From positions 2,170,001 through 2,234,000 of the forward strand of contig OY781923.1 of NCBI GenBank assembly GCA_963677225.1: a stretch of 64,000 nt of DNA, written 5' to 3'. Position 1 is the stretch's first letter, and each line of letters begins with the position of its first letter. Position numbers and translations under genes: made by a program. A model generated the notes under the pieces. That model ran no database searches and had not been told where the DNA came from. It saw only the letters and a list, made by a program, of their open reading frames with translations. The DNA is from SABI01 sp028532915 (GTDB lineage: Bacteria > Spirochaetota > Spirochaetia > Sphaerochaetales > Sphaerochaetaceae). Positions 8,525 through 17,861 of the stretch are shown here, piece by piece.

Positions 8525-9212
8525 TTACGATCGAAGGGCGTCTGCAGGAGACATCTTCGCTGCTTTACGTGAGGGTCTCCACACCGCTATGAGAGTCACC
8601 ACACTTACGATTATCAGTATCATGAGAACCGAAAGCGGTTCGATGATTATGGATATCTTTCCATTGTTGAGAATGAATCCGAAATCGGATTCCGGCGGAA
8701 TGGTAAACAGTGAGACTATCAGAGTGATGACTATAGCAGCCGCGATTCCGAAGAATGCTCCTCTGAGAGCGAGAATCATCCCTTCGGCAATGAACTGCTT
8801 CGATACATCACGTCTGAGCATCCCTACCGCTCTCATCGTACCGATCTCCTTCACCCTCTCGATCATGATCATGTGAAAGGTATTGATCAACCCCACCATA
8901 GTGATCAGAAGCATCACCAGAAACACTCCCAGAGCGATTCCCTGCAGGATGGCGACTATCTGAGTCACCGCATCCATGAAATCATTGAGTGTGCCGACTT
9001 CGAAGCGGGTATCATCCCAGGGTTCCTCATCGACCCCGGAGCTGAACATCGCCTGCATCTGAGATTGCGGATCATTCTCGTCCTTATCACTTTCAGGCTT
9101 CAGATACCCTCCCTGTTCGGCTATACCTTCTTCTATCATCGCGGCAACAGGGTCCATCATGTTCATATCATAGAGAACCAGGCTCAATGCCTGAAACTCA
9201 TTCTCCTCAAGA
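8525..9212 (-). pseudogene. FtsX-like ABC permease, C-terminal part (split by IS)
   Basis: Coding strand minus. The frame continues from the transposon border at 9212 (GLEENEFQALSLVLYDMNM) to a stop at 8525. It carries three membrane segments and the FtsX block VGLINTFHMIMIERVKEIGTMRA, ending WRPSRKAAKMSPADALRS. The N-terminal half is at 11092-11729. Removing 9207-11091 (the element plus one TCAAGA copy) rejoins the two halves in frame to 440 codons including the stop. The protein was a LolC/E- or MacB-like permease, and as it stands the gene is interrupted. A shorter product from an internal ATG cannot be excluded. Confidence 0.92.
9207..9212. repeat. Target-site duplication, left copy (TCAAGA)
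   Basis: The 6-base direct repeat TCAAGA borders the insertion sequence on the left; its twin is at 11092-11097. Its length fits IS4/IS1634-type elements. Confidence 0.9.
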
Positions 9213-11091
9213 CCTATATTTCTATAATCTTCTCACTACAAAAACCGGTTGTTCACTCGGCTGGCTTAGTCGCCAATTTTTTCTCACGGGCAATAGCCTG
9301 ACGAACTTTAACCGGCCAGGTTTCCTGGGGCATTTTCACCCCCATCTGGTAGAGAATCATCCCGGCATTGTTTGTTATCTCAGAGTAGACTCTGCTCTTC
9401 GGTTTATCTGAAGGAAACGAGCATTCGATCCCTTCAATCTCATCAAACAGGGAACGTAACGTGTACTTTCTATGTAGCCCATGCTGTTTCATCCGTTCCC
9501 GAATCCAGCTTTCAAGGACTACGGTGAGGAAGGTGACATAGATCTCACCATCAACTCCCTGGTCATCACTGTGCAGGGGGCGGTTGTATCGTTCCTTGAA
9601 ATTCTTGAAAGAACATTCAATCATCATTCTCTCCGCATAGGCATCAACGACCTCTTCCTTTGTCAGAGATCCATCCGACAGATAGGCGAAAAAGCCGCAG
9701 AGGGACCGCTGAGGCTGTTCCTGATCACGTTTAATCACATAGGTGGTAACAGTACCTTTCCCATAGACTTTCTTCTCTACCGCCTTGAAGAATCTGCTGT
9801 ATTCAGTTCTTGGTTCAAGAGAAGCCTTGCCGGTCTCTAATGCTGTTCGCATCTTTTTCAGCTTCTTAGACAGCAGTTTCTGTTCTCTCTCAGCTCTCAT
9901 AGGGTTGTAACAGATATCCAGAGCAAGATCCTTGCGGTTCTCTCCCCGTCCCCGACGGGGAATCTCAATCGTATAGGTGAGGCGAGTGCAGTACAGATCC
10001 CTATCTTCAATGAAGTTGTCTGCACGCTGGACTGACAGGCCAGTTGCCAGGACCGCATCGGTGACAAAGGAATGTCTCTTAATGTCGATCGCACAGACAA
10101 ATTTGTAACGAGCTTTAAGCATCTTGCGAACATTTTCATCGCTGTAGAAACCACGATCAAGGACAAATATTGACTTCTTCGGATTTATGCCGTCCCGGCT
10201 AAGATCTTTTGCCGTATTCTCTAATGTGGAAACATCAGCAATCTTTCCTTCCAGAGTACGGTAATAGATAGGGATTCTGCTGTTCAGATCGTACACAGTC
10301 AGCATCTCAATCTGATCTTCATCCCGTATGCCTTCTTTGCTGAAGCCACGGCTCGCTCGATAGAGAAGTTCACCTAATGCGGCAATAGAGGTGGTGTCCA
10401 AGGCAAGAAGTGTAGCATTTTTAGAGCTGTTCGCCTCACGCAGACGATCGAAGGTAATGCTGCGGGCATCTTCATCTACCAAGCGAAGGAGAGCTGTGAT
10501 CATATCCTTGTGCACATTCTGTCCGTAGGGATGAAGATTGTTTCTATCGAACCGGCTGAACCGATACATCGGCAGATCTGGTTCAGCAAGATTGAAATAC
10601 ACTACTGATAGTAACGCCTTCCAGTCAGAAGGGAAGATCGCTCGAAGGATCCTATCTATTTTCGTCTGGTGTGCAACGTGAGAGAACAGGAGATCAAACC
10701 CGCATCGTTTTCTCAACAGAACGGACTTTTCAGCACTCCTTCGGACGAAAGGTTCACTGACCAGACCGGTGGCAAGCTGCTGCTGTTCATCAAGAGCGAG
10801 GAAGTTGGAACTCGGAATAAAATCGCCGTCAAGATCAAAATGACCGAGGGAAGTACGGTCTGAAACAGGCCATTTCTTGCCCGGGACTCGTTTGCTTACT
10901 GAAAGGAAGACATATTCAATACCGGATTGCTTGTTTTTCTGTCTAATTATTGCCATCTCACACCTCTGTAGTTACTATATTAGCACTACACTTCAGACAA
11001 TGCAAGACGGACAACTATATTTGTAAGAATAATTTATACTTTTTCAGACAGTGAAATTTACGCTGTAGTGAGAAAAGTACAGAAATCTAGG
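9213..11091 (-). mobile_element. IS4/IS1634-superfamily insertion sequence, second element
   Basis: A 1879-bp element with 28-bp terminal inverted repeats matching at 24 positions. The ends begin CCTATATTTCTATAATCTTC (left) and, complemented, CCTAGATTTCTGTACTTTTC (right). It is flanked by TCAAGA on both sides. It contains a single minus-strand transposase gene. It lies inside the second FtsX-like permease gene. It differs from the first element in terminal repeats, transposase sequence and duplication length, so the window holds two unrelated copies and not one expanding element. Confidence 0.93.
9253..10956 (-). CDS. DDE transposase of the second insertion sequence
   Basis: 567 residues. 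The catalytic blocks are ATLLALDTTSIAAL (first Asp), KKSIFVLDRGFYSDENV (second Asp) and YAERMMIECSFKNFKERYN (Glu, in the Y-x-x-R-x-x-I-E-x-x-F-x-x-x-K form). The N-terminus MAIIRQKNKQSGIEYVFLS resembles that of IS1634-like transposases, which start with a short sequence on the phenotype of the queried strand ends. No stop or frameshift is visible, so the gene appears intact. The stop lies 40 bases inside the element end. Start chosen at the first ATG, which follows an AGAGGTGTGAG ribosome-binding region. Confidence 0.9.
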   Translation of the reverse strand: MAIIRQKNKQSGIEYVFLSVSKRVPGKKWPVSDRTSLGHFDLDGDFIPSSNFLALDEQQQLATGLVSEPFVRRSAEKSVLLRKRCGFDLLFSHVAHQTKIDRILRAIFPSDWKALLSVVYFNLAEPDLPMYRFSRFDRNNLHPYGQNVHKDMITALLRLVDEDARSITFDRLREANSSKNATLLALDTTSIAALGELLYRASRGFSKEGIRDEDQIEMLTVYDLNSRIPIYYRTLEGKIADVSTLENTAKDLSRDGINPKKSIFVLDRGFYSDENVRKMLKARYKFVCAIDIKRHSFVTDAVLATGLSVQRADNFIEDRDLYCTRLTYTIEIPRRGRGENRKDLALDICYNPMRAEREQKLLSKKLKKMRTALETGKASLEPRTEYSRFFKAVEKKVYGKGTVTTYVIKRDQEQPQRSLCGFFAYLSDGSLTKEEVVDAYAERMMIECSFKNFKERYNRPLHSDDQGVDGEIYVTFLTVVLESWIRERMKQHGLHRKYTLRSLFDEIEGIECSFPSDKPKSRVYSEITNNAGMILYQMGVKMPQETWPVKVRQAIAREKKLATKPAE

Positions 11092-11097
11092 TCAAGA
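11092..11097. repeat. Target-site duplication, right copy (TCAAGA)
   Basis: Twin of 9207-9212; it borders the insertion sequence on the right and ends the N-terminal permease fragment. Confidence 0.9.
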
Positions 11098-11729
11098 GAG
11101 AGAAGTGAATTGATATATCCGATGTCTGAATACGAGGCGGTAAAGCCCAGGCCGGAAACATCTTCGTAGGTAGCTTTCAGAACAAATGTTCCCACATTCG
11201 CCTGACCGGTAACGTTCTCGAAACTGATCAGAAACTCTTCCCCGATGACTATTCCGAGCTCCTCGGCAGCTTTTTCCGGGATCACGATCGCATGTTCATC
11301 CCTTATTCCGTCCATCGAACCCTGCACGATCTTGAGCGATTCTATGAGGTTCTGTTCCTCATCCCAGTCTATTCCGTAGACGACCTGCTGGGATACATTC
11401 GATCTGAAAATGAACTTTCCTTCGATCGCCGACCTTTTCTGATATTCTTTGACATACGAATCGACAGAGGGAAGCACAGCATCCACTATCTCCACCTGGG
11501 TGATGCGGTTCACAACTTTCTTGTTCGACAGCATCACATCTCCGGAGATATAGACGTGGCCTCCGAGCAGAGTCTCGAAGTTCCTCATGGTGTTATCGAT
11601 GAGACCGCTTGTCAGTCCGTTGACCAGAACGATCATCATTACACCGAAGGCGATCGCGAGACCCAGAAGGTTGCTTCTCCGTTTCTGTCTTTTCACATTT
11701 CTATATGCTATTTTCAAAATATTGTTCAT
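11092..11729 (-). pseudogene. FtsX-like ABC permease, N-terminal part (split by IS)
   Basis: The start at 11729 (MNNILKIAYRNVKRQKRRS) follows GGGGATGAAACT and lies 11 bases after the upstream permease gene. The first membrane segment is LLGLAIAFGVMMIVLVNGL, followed by a MacB-like periplasmic domain up to GYINSLLSLD. The frame then enters the insertion sequence and stops at 11058. The fragment therefore has the first helix and about 180 residues of the extracytoplasmic domain, without the C-terminal three helices. The remainder is at 8525-9212. Confidence 0.92.
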
Positions 11730-11740
11730 AGTTTCATCCC

Positions 11741-13225
11741 CTACCCTTTGTTCATCGCTTCCAGCGGAGAGATCTTCAGCGCGATCGAGACAGGATACAG
11801 ACTCGCGGCGATTCCTACGATCGTGACGGAGATGACCGAAGTGAATATTGCGCTGACCGAGATAGACGGTCTGAATATATCTCCTCCGAGAAGGATCTGG
11901 AGAAACTGGTTGGTCGCTTCGATCCCCACCATTCTGAAGATCACCAGAGTGATGATCCCGAGTATTACTCCGATAGTCCCGAAGGTGAGAGTGATCATCA
12001 TCGTCTCCAGCGTGATCATCTTCCTGATGAAATTCTTCTTCGCCCCGATAGCTCTCATTGTCCCTATCTCTGAGAACCTTTCGGACACCGAGATGACAAG
12101 AGTGTTCATGATAATGATCACAGCAACGATCGCGATGACTATGATGAGCACATTGAACACGATCGAAAGAGTATCGGCAAGCTTCGCGCTCATCCCCGCG
12201 CCTTTTATCCACGGATAGGCGGTCGCATCGATTCCCTGCTTTTCAAGTTCTCTGTTGATCTTTCGCACCATTGAATCGGTATCGCCGGAATCTGCGAGTT
12301 TGACCAGCAGATAGTTCCATGCATGAGGATCGACTTCCAGGGCGATATCCCGGTCACTGGTGTCTCCGAGAAGAGAATCGTAATCATCATCGTCCTGAAT
12401 TGAAGAAACATCATCAGTTACGGTGAACAGATTCTCGTCAGAGAACAGTGAGAACAGCTCGTCCTCGCTTACATTTCCCAGATCCTCCTTTTCAGTCTCT
12501 TCAAGGTCCAGATCCTCGATATTGTTCGCGACCATACCGTTCATGATTCTCAGATTGTTCTCATCGATGAAGGATATGAACTGCAGATCGAAGGAAGCAT
12601 CACCGTAGTCATGGATTCCTCTGACAGTGACCTCTCTGATCTTGGCTCCCGAAACGGTGTTGATCGTAGTCAGCAGAATGGTATCACCGACTTGGATCTG
12701 TTGACCGGCCGTATCGGAAAACTGCTGAGCGACGGTCTTCGAGAGGACGATCCCTTCGCTCCCATCTTCCGGCAGGAACGAACCTTCGAGAATGTTGACC
12801 CCATCGGGAAACATCCGGGTATAGGAGGATGGATTCACACCGAAGAGCACGACGAAGGCTTCCCCGAGCTCACCCCATTTTGCGGTGGCGAGCCCGTTGA
12901 GTTGTCCTGTGGTCTTATCTACCTGATCGAATGAGTTGACGATCTTCTCGACCTTCTCATATTCGGGAACACTTCTCGGCCCTTTCGACATAGCGTCATA
13001 GGAGAAGATCAGTGAGATCTCCTCGACTGAGTTGTTCACGATGAACAGGTCTCCCGTATAATTTTCCGTATAGTTTTTCTCTATCCCCTTCTGAATCGTA
13101 TCCATGAAAGAATTACCGACGACAAGAAGCATGACGCCCAGCATGATAAGTGATCCGATGATCAGCGTTTTTGCCAGATGTTCGCGCAGATTCCTGAAAG
13201 CGATCCTTACAAGTATCCAAGACAT
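11741..13225 (-). CDS. FtsX/LolC-like ABC transporter permease
   Basis: 494 residues. An N-terminal helix (about 20-40) is followed by a large periplasmic domain and three C-terminal helices with ERFSEIGTMRAIGAKKNFIRKM, the coupling segment of the FtsX family; the end is ALKISPLEAMNKG. Residues 236-292 form an acidic insert (EDELFSLFSDENLF and DSLLGDTSD) that resembles the acidic repeats of the outer-membrane protein at 6361. It starts 3 bases after the ATPase gene. It should pair with the ATPase and the second, now broken, permease to extract or export lipoproteins or lipids. Confidence 0.9.
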   Translation of the reverse strand: MSWILVRIAFRNLREHLAKTLIIGSLIMLGVMLLVVGNSFMDTIQKGIEKNYTENYTGDLFIVNNSVEEISLIFSYDAMSKGPRSVPEYEKVEKIVNSFDQVDKTTGQLNGLATAKWGELGEAFVVLFGVNPSSYTRMFPDGVNILEGSFLPEDGSEGIVLSKTVAQQFSDTAGQQIQVGDTILLTTINTVSGAKIREVTVRGIHDYGDASFDLQFISFIDENNLRIMNGMVANNIEDLDLEETEKEDLGNVSEDELFSLFSDENLFTVTDDVSSIQDDDDYDSLLGDTSDRDIALEVDPHAWNYLLVKLADSGDTDSMVRKINRELEKQGIDATAYPWIKGAGMSAKLADTLSIVFNVLIIVIAIVAVIIIMNTLVISVSERFSEIGTMRAIGAKKNFIRKMITLETMMITLTFGTIGVILGIITLVIFRMVGIEATNQFLQILLGGDIFRPSISVSAIFTSVISVTIVGIAASLYPVSIALKISPLEAMNKG

Positions 13226-13228
13226 CTT

Positions 13229-13945
13229 CTAGCTCCTCTTCTTTCGCCGGTTCTCTGTCACCACACCATCTTTCAGACGGATGACATGATCTGCGATATC
13301 GACGATGGTCTGATCATGAGTGGAGAATATGAATGTGGTGCCCACATCGGTGTTCATCTTTTTCATAAGATCAATGATCGCCTCTCCAGTGGCCGAATCA
13401 AGATTCGCGGTAGGTTCATCCGCAAGGACGATGAGGGGTTTAGTGACCAGAGCACGGGCGATAGCGACTCTCTGGCGCTGGCCTCCGCTCAGTTCCATCG
13501 GTTTGTGAGTTCGCCATTTTTCGAGCCCCACCTCTTCAATGAGATAATCGATCCACTCTCTTCTCTCTTTCTGACTCTGTTTCTTTTTATTATCGAGCAA
13601 AAGGGGGAATTCGATATTCTCATAGACGTTAAGGACAGGGATAAGATTGAAACTCTGAAAGATGAAACCGAGGGTCTGATGACGAAGCCGTGTTATCTCA
13701 TCGTCTTTCAGACCGGTGGTGATCTGCCCGTTAATCTCGACGGTCCCTTCAGTCGGAGTGTCTATACAGCCGATCATATTCAGGATCGTGGATTTTCCCG
13801 ACCCTGAAGGACCTGCGATACTGATAAAATCTCCTCTGGTGATGTTCGCACTCACACCGTTTACCGCGTGAACCTCGGTCTTTCCTAAAGGATATACCTT
13901 ATATACATCTCTTAAGGCGATTATCGTAGATGAACCGGCTGCCAT
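13229..13945 (-). CDS. LolD/MacB-type ABC transporter ATP-binding protein
   Basis: 238 residues from the ATG at 13945, which has AAGGAGAG 8 bases upstream; an in-frame ATG at 14038 would add 31 residues without a clear site. It has a Walker A GPSGSGKST, Q-loop FIFQSFNLIPVLNVYEN, signature LSGGQRQRVAIARAL, Walker B IVLADEPT and the switch His in FSTHD. The QSFNLIPVLNVYENIEFPL segment is typical of the LolD/MacB/FtsE group. It energises the two FtsX-like permeases downstream. It is the first gene of the operon. Confidence 0.94.
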   Translation of the reverse strand: MAAGSSTIIALRDVYKVYPLGKTEVHAVNGVSANITRGDFISIAGPSGSGKSTILNMIGCIDTPTEGTVEINGQITTGLKDDEITRLRHQTLGFIFQSFNLIPVLNVYENIEFPLLLDNKKKQSQKERREWIDYLIEEVGLEKWRTHKPMELSGGQRQRVAIARALVTKPLIVLADEPTANLDSATGEAIIDLMKKMNTDVGTTFIFSTHDQTIVDIADHVIRLKDGVVTENRRKKRS

Positions 13946-14164
13946 AGTTTCTCTCCTTTTCCACAGAATATCTGTACATGCAACATGATATCTTTTTGAT
14001 ATCACAATGATTTTAATACTCAAACAACCTCTTGTCAATATCTTCTATTGATGAAAAGAGATAGATCATATCATATATTGAATATACTAAATATTATGAG
14101 ATAAGACACTAATTTACGGCATTAAAAATGTTAAAAAGTTATCAACAAAACTTTAGATGACATG

Positions 14165-14230
14165 CTGGAGAGTCCGTCCGAAACCGCTTTATGTTTCCTA
14201 TCTTTTTTTAAATCGGACGGGACTCTCCAG
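14165..14230. repeat. Long inverted repeat upstream of the export operon
   Basis: The arms CTGGAGAGTCCGTCCGA (14165-14181) and the complement at 14213-14230 pair over 17 bases with one bulged base. The spacer is 31 bases with a run of seven T. It lies just past the stop of the lipoprotein gene at 14244 and about 220 bases before the ATPase start, in a roughly 300-base gap (13946-14243) that is otherwise AT-rich with no other feature. No T run follows the second arm on either strand, so it is not a textbook terminator. It could be a leader hairpin or small non-autonomous repeat. Confidence 0.7.
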
Positions 14231-14243
14231 AGAGATTCTTCTT

Positions 14244-14663
14244 TTAGAACGGATCTACAGGAGAGAAATAAAGAATCTGCGGATCCTCTGAGACCTCTGT
14301 AAGGGACAGTGTGACAACTTCGCTCTCACTGGAGCTGATTCTGACAGAATAACTGTTTCCGCCGAATGTCGCCGTGAGTGATCCGTCAGGATCACGGATG
14401 ATGAGACCCATCATCGACTGCGGCGATCCTTCGTTTTCGTAGATACTCATGGTGAATCTGTTCTCGGCAGCAGCCATCGGTGCCGCCTCGAATGCGAGGT
14501 AGCTGTCCTCTTCCCCGTCAAGATCCTTCACCCACAGATATGAAGTAAGGATCTGGTCATTTCCGGTCAGATCGATCGTTGATCCGATTTCACTTTCACA
14601 TCCTGTGCAACTGATGATCATTGCCAAGGAAATGATGAGAATAATCACTACTTTTCTTTTCAT
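14244..14663 (-). CDS. Small lipoprotein of unknown function
   Basis: 139 residues from the ATG at 14663, preceded by CGGAGGAAACT. The N-terminus MKRKVVIILIISLAMIISC is a lipoprotein signal; the lipidated cysteine could be C19 or C22 (SCTGC). The rest is rich in Ser, Glu and Asp and alternates hydrophobic and polar residues as in a small beta-structure (FTMSIYENEG, SLTATFGGNSYSVRIS). No family is recognised. It lies upstream of the ABC export operon on the same strand, separated by about 300 bases and a long inverted repeat, so it is probably a separate unit. Confidence 0.75.
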   Translation of the reverse strand: MKRKVVIILIISLAMIISCTGCESEIGSTIDLTGNDQILTSYLWVKDLDGEEDSYLAFEAAPMAAAENRFTMSIYENEGSPQSMMGLIIRDPDGSLTATFGGNSYSVRISSSESEVVTLSLTEVSEDPQILYFSPVDPF

Positions 14664-15050
14664 AGTTTCCTCCGCGTTTGTTTTTCCTGAATAGGTATAA
14701 ATAAAGTGTTTATTATTACTAATCATTTGTCAAGAATTTTTATATATTTTTTTATATTATATAGAATTATAAATTTTTTCTTATAAGAGTTCTTGACTGA
14801 AAAAGGGATATATTCAGACGAAGAAAAGCATAAAGAGGCTGTACTGTTCTGATAGGAAACCTGCCGAGAATATAAAGGGAAAGCGGATATCTGAATTGTA
14901 CCATAAAAGAGATAAACTCAAACTGAATTTTATCTGTTTGGAGATACGAGTAATCATTTATTATCCAAAGAATCCGTTATGACATTGATTAAACATGTAA
15001 AAATGTGCTATCAATACAAAATTAAATTTCATGCTGTGAAAGGAGTTAGT
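14664..15050. other. Divergent intergenic region (387 bp)
   Basis: It lies between the lipoprotein gene (minus) and the sulfhydrylase gene (plus). The first 130 bases are extremely AT-rich. On the minus strand TTGACA occurs about 65 bases before the lipoprotein start. On the plus strand TTGATT and TATCAA, 18 bases apart, lie about 40 to 65 bases before the sulfhydrylase start. No SAM-I riboswitch consensus or T-box was found. No open frame of note. Confidence 0.45.
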
Positions 15051-16331
15051 ATGAGTGAATACACCTCAGCCACCAAATGTATCCAATCAGGATATCAACC
15101 AGCAAACGGTGAGTTAAGAACTCTTCCCCTTTACCAGGGAACCACCTATAAATATGACAGCGGGGACGAATTGGCCAAGCTCTTCGATCTGGAAAGTGCA
15201 GGGCATATGTATACCCGGATCTCAAATCCTACTGTCGAGTATGTCGAACAGAAGATCGCCGACCTTGAAGGTGGAGTGGCAGCCATGTGTACCTCATCGG
15301 GACAGGCTGCGACGTTGATCGCGATTCTCAATATATGCAGTTCAGGTCAGAATTTCGTCTGTATGTCAAACCTCTACGGAGGGACGACGAACCTGTTCTC
15401 GGTCACGTTGAAGAAGATGGGCATCGAAGCCAGATTCATAAACAGCGCTATGAGCGATGAAGAGATTCAGAGCTATTTTGATGAGAATACCAGACTGGTC
15501 TTCGGCGAGACCATCGCCAATCCGTCTCTTGCGGTTCTCGATATTTCAAGGTTCGCCCGTCTTGCCCACAGTAATGGCGTACCTCTCATGATAGACAATA
15601 CCTTCGCCACGCCGATACTGTGCAGACCGCTTCAGTACGGAGCGGATGTCGTCATCCACTCTTCGAGCAAGTATATGGACGGGCATGCGACTGTCGTCGG
15701 TGGTGTCATCGTCGACGGAGGCTCTTTCAATTGGGAAAAAGATAACCGGTATCCCGAGCTGAGTGAGAGCGATCCTTCATATCACGGGGTGACCTACACC
15801 ACCCAGTTCAAAGAAGCTGCATTCATCGTAAAGGCAAGGGTCCAACTTATGAGAGATCTCGGATCGACCTACCAGCCGTTCAGCGCATTCATTCTCAATC
15901 TGGGCCTTGAGACTCTGGCACTCAGAATGCAGCGCCACAGTGAGAATGCTTTGAAAGTAGCCCAGTTCCTGTCTGGAAACGAAAATGTCAGCTGGATCAC
16001 CTATCCGGGACTTTCTTCGGACAAGAACTATCCTCTCGCCCAGCAGTATCTGGAGAAAGGTCAGGCAAGCGGAGTGGTCTCATTCGGTGTGAAGGGGGGA
16101 CGCGAGAGCGCCATGAAATTCATGAATGCACTTAAACTCGCATCTATCGTCGTTCACGTAGCCGATGCAAGGACCTCCGTCCTCCATCCCGCGAGCACGA
16201 CTCATAGACAGCTCAGCGACGAACAGCTTGAAGAAGCCGGTATCAGCAGCGATTTCATCCGTCTTTCAGTCGGAATCGAAGATACCGCTGATATCCTTGC
16301 AGATATCGACCAGGCTCTTCAGTCACTGTAA
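15051..16331 (+). CDS. metY: O-acetylhomoserine sulfhydrylase (PLP-dependent Cys/Met metabolism)
   Basis: 426 residues from the ATG at 15051, which has AAAGGAG upstream; a longer frame from 14979 lacks such a site. It has the fold-type I PLP signatures: HMYTRISNPT, CTSSGQAA (phosphate-binding turn), MIDNTFATP and the lysine block HSSSKYMDGHA, where the Lys forms the aldimine. Length and the VARxxxLRDLG-like segment (KARVQLMRDLGSTYQPFSAF) fit O-acetylhomoserine aminocarboxypropyltransferase, which makes homocysteine from O-acetylhomoserine and sulfide. Methionine gamma-lyase is the main alternative. Single-gene unit. Confidence 0.88.
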   Translation: MSEYTSATKCIQSGYQPANGELRTLPLYQGTTYKYDSGDELAKLFDLESAGHMYTRISNPTVEYVEQKIADLEGGVAAMCTSSGQAATLIAILNICSSGQNFVCMSNLYGGTTNLFSVTLKKMGIEARFINSAMSDEEIQSYFDENTRLVFGETIANPSLAVLDISRFARLAHSNGVPLMIDNTFATPILCRPLQYGADVVIHSSSKYMDGHATVVGGVIVDGGSFNWEKDNRYPELSESDPSYHGVTYTTQFKEAAFIVKARVQLMRDLGSTYQPFSAFILNLGLETLALRMQRHSENALKVAQFLSGNENVSWITYPGLSSDKNYPLAQQYLEKGQASGVVSFGVKGGRESAMKFMNALKLASIVVHVADARTSVLHPASTTHRQLSDEQLEEAGISSDFIRLSVGIEDTADILADIDQALQSL

Positions 16332-16361
16332 AAGATAATTCAAAGCCGGACGGCCGGTGTG

Positions 16362-17765
16362 TCACCACATCGGCCCCGGATGAACTGTCTCATCTCTGGT
16401 CGGGTTATACCAGTACTGAAGCAGTTCGAACCATGATTCGACTATGTGATCATCATCTCCGTCGCACATTTCGATATTCCCGTACCCGTCCCAGCTGCTG
16501 CGGTTCTCATCGGCCCAAAGGATGAATTGGTCATTGTCCAATGATGTATAGAAATACTGATCGGACCAGGTTGTGTCTCCGTCGGGAAAGAAGAAACCCA
16601 GACCATTCTTCCCGTCCTCGAAATCATCTTCACCTCCTCCGTAAAACGATGTGATCACAGCGTCATCGACAGAATCAAGAAGATCATCACATCTTTCGTT
16701 GACGACAGCAGAGTAGTCTCTATCTCTTATGGATAGCACCACATCATACAGGTCGAAGATCGCATAATCGTTCCACTGATACGCATAACCTTCCTGAAAA
16801 TAATGCAATGCGTAAACCTCTTCACCGCTTCCTCTCACATTTTCCCCGATATCATCTTTGAGACCGGTGAGCTCAGAAGCGAGAGCATCCCAGGCCGCCT
16901 TGAGGTTCTCCATCTTCGTCAGATCCACTGCTGTCTGCGTCTCTCCCTGCCGATCTTCGTAACTCGCTTCATAGCTTCTAACGATCTTCTTTCCCAGTTC
17001 TTCGGCGGTCAGGGTTTCCAGATCCCCCAAGGAAGAGATGAGATGATCGTATTCATACCCGTCTCCCGCCTCTGTCGCCGGCGAGAAGGTGATGATCTGA
17101 GAACCGAAGGCTCCTTCTTTCGGTCTGTACTGATAGGCAATCTCCGCCATACCCATCAGACATGCATCCATGGCGATCAGGTCTACCGACTCATCTTCTG
17201 TGAGCACGTCGCTTATCTCTCCGGTGTAGAGAGGATCGCCGTCTTCGGTCGATTCATCCCAGCAGATCGCACGGTCGAAAATCTCATCTGAAGAGCTTCT
17301 CACCCCTCCCCCGTGATTCCAGAGAAACAGAGCATAGTGTTCACTCGGGTATTCTTCCTTACAAAAATTGATAAAATCTTTCAGTGTCTGAGCAGAGCCC
17401 ATATCGACTTCATTTCCGGTACCTTCGATCTTTCCTGCGAGAGTGGAAGATTCATCGAAAAAGCTACTCTTCTGAATCTCATATCGCCCCTGCTGTTTCC
17501 TGAAATAATCATCATATTGAACAACGATCGCAAACTTCCTGTCGATCTGATAATCGTCAAGCCACTTCTGATACAATCCGTAGCTCATTTCGTGAAAATC
17601 TTCGATCGAGGCATTCTCCAGATTATTATCTGCATCCATATAGATCATAAACACCCACTCCCTTTCGCTCTGCCGTAACGGCATCTGTAGAGTACAGGAG
17701 AGGGAACAGATGATGGCAACTGACAAAAGTGCTGCATAAAAGAAATCAAATATGCGGATATCCAT
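16362..17765 (-). CDS. Clostripain-like (C11) cysteine protease, exported
   Basis: 467 residues from the ATG at 17765; an in-frame ATG at 17801 is also possible and neither has a strong ribosome-binding site. A hydrophobic N-terminus ends near LSC and may be a lipoprotein signal. The family hallmark WVFMIYMDADNNLE starts the mature domain. The catalytic His is in YALFLWNHGGG and the catalytic Cys in LIAMDACLMGMAEIAYQ. Clostripain-type enzymes cut after Arg or Lys and are usually secreted; the substrate here is unknown. It is convergent with the sulfhydrylase gene and divergent from the next gene. Confidence 0.88.
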   Translation of the reverse strand: MDIRIFDFFYAALLSVAIICSLSCTLQMPLRQSEREWVFMIYMDADNNLENASIEDFHEMSYGLYQKWLDDYQIDRKFAIVVQYDDYFRKQQGRYEIQKSSFFDESSTLAGKIEGTGNEVDMGSAQTLKDFINFCKEEYPSEHYALFLWNHGGGVRSSSDEIFDRAICWDESTEDGDPLYTGEISDVLTEDESVDLIAMDACLMGMAEIAYQYRPKEGAFGSQIITFSPATEAGDGYEYDHLISSLGDLETLTAEELGKKIVRSYEASYEDRQGETQTAVDLTKMENLKAAWDALASELTGLKDDIGENVRGSGEEVYALHYFQEGYAYQWNDYAIFDLYDVVLSIRDRDYSAVVNERCDDLLDSVDDAVITSFYGGGEDDFEDGKNGLGFFFPDGDTTWSDQYFYTSLDNDQFILWADENRSSWDGYGNIEMCDGDDDHIVESWFELLQYWYNPTRDETVHPGPMW

Positions 17766-17861
17766 TCCAAGTATCGTAAAACAACAAAAGAGCGCATGCA
17801 AGTGATTATTCTATGATAAACAGGTTGTTCCGGATTTGATGATGCTGTATTCTTTTCATAT

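Noticed and set aside
11292..12218. A 308-codon plus-strand frame across the permease genes
   Set aside because: Antisense to two FtsX-like permease genes; hydrophobic residues mirror the helices of the true genes.
14730..15050. SAM riboswitch ahead of the sulfhydrylase gene
   Set aside because: The S-box core sequences are not present.
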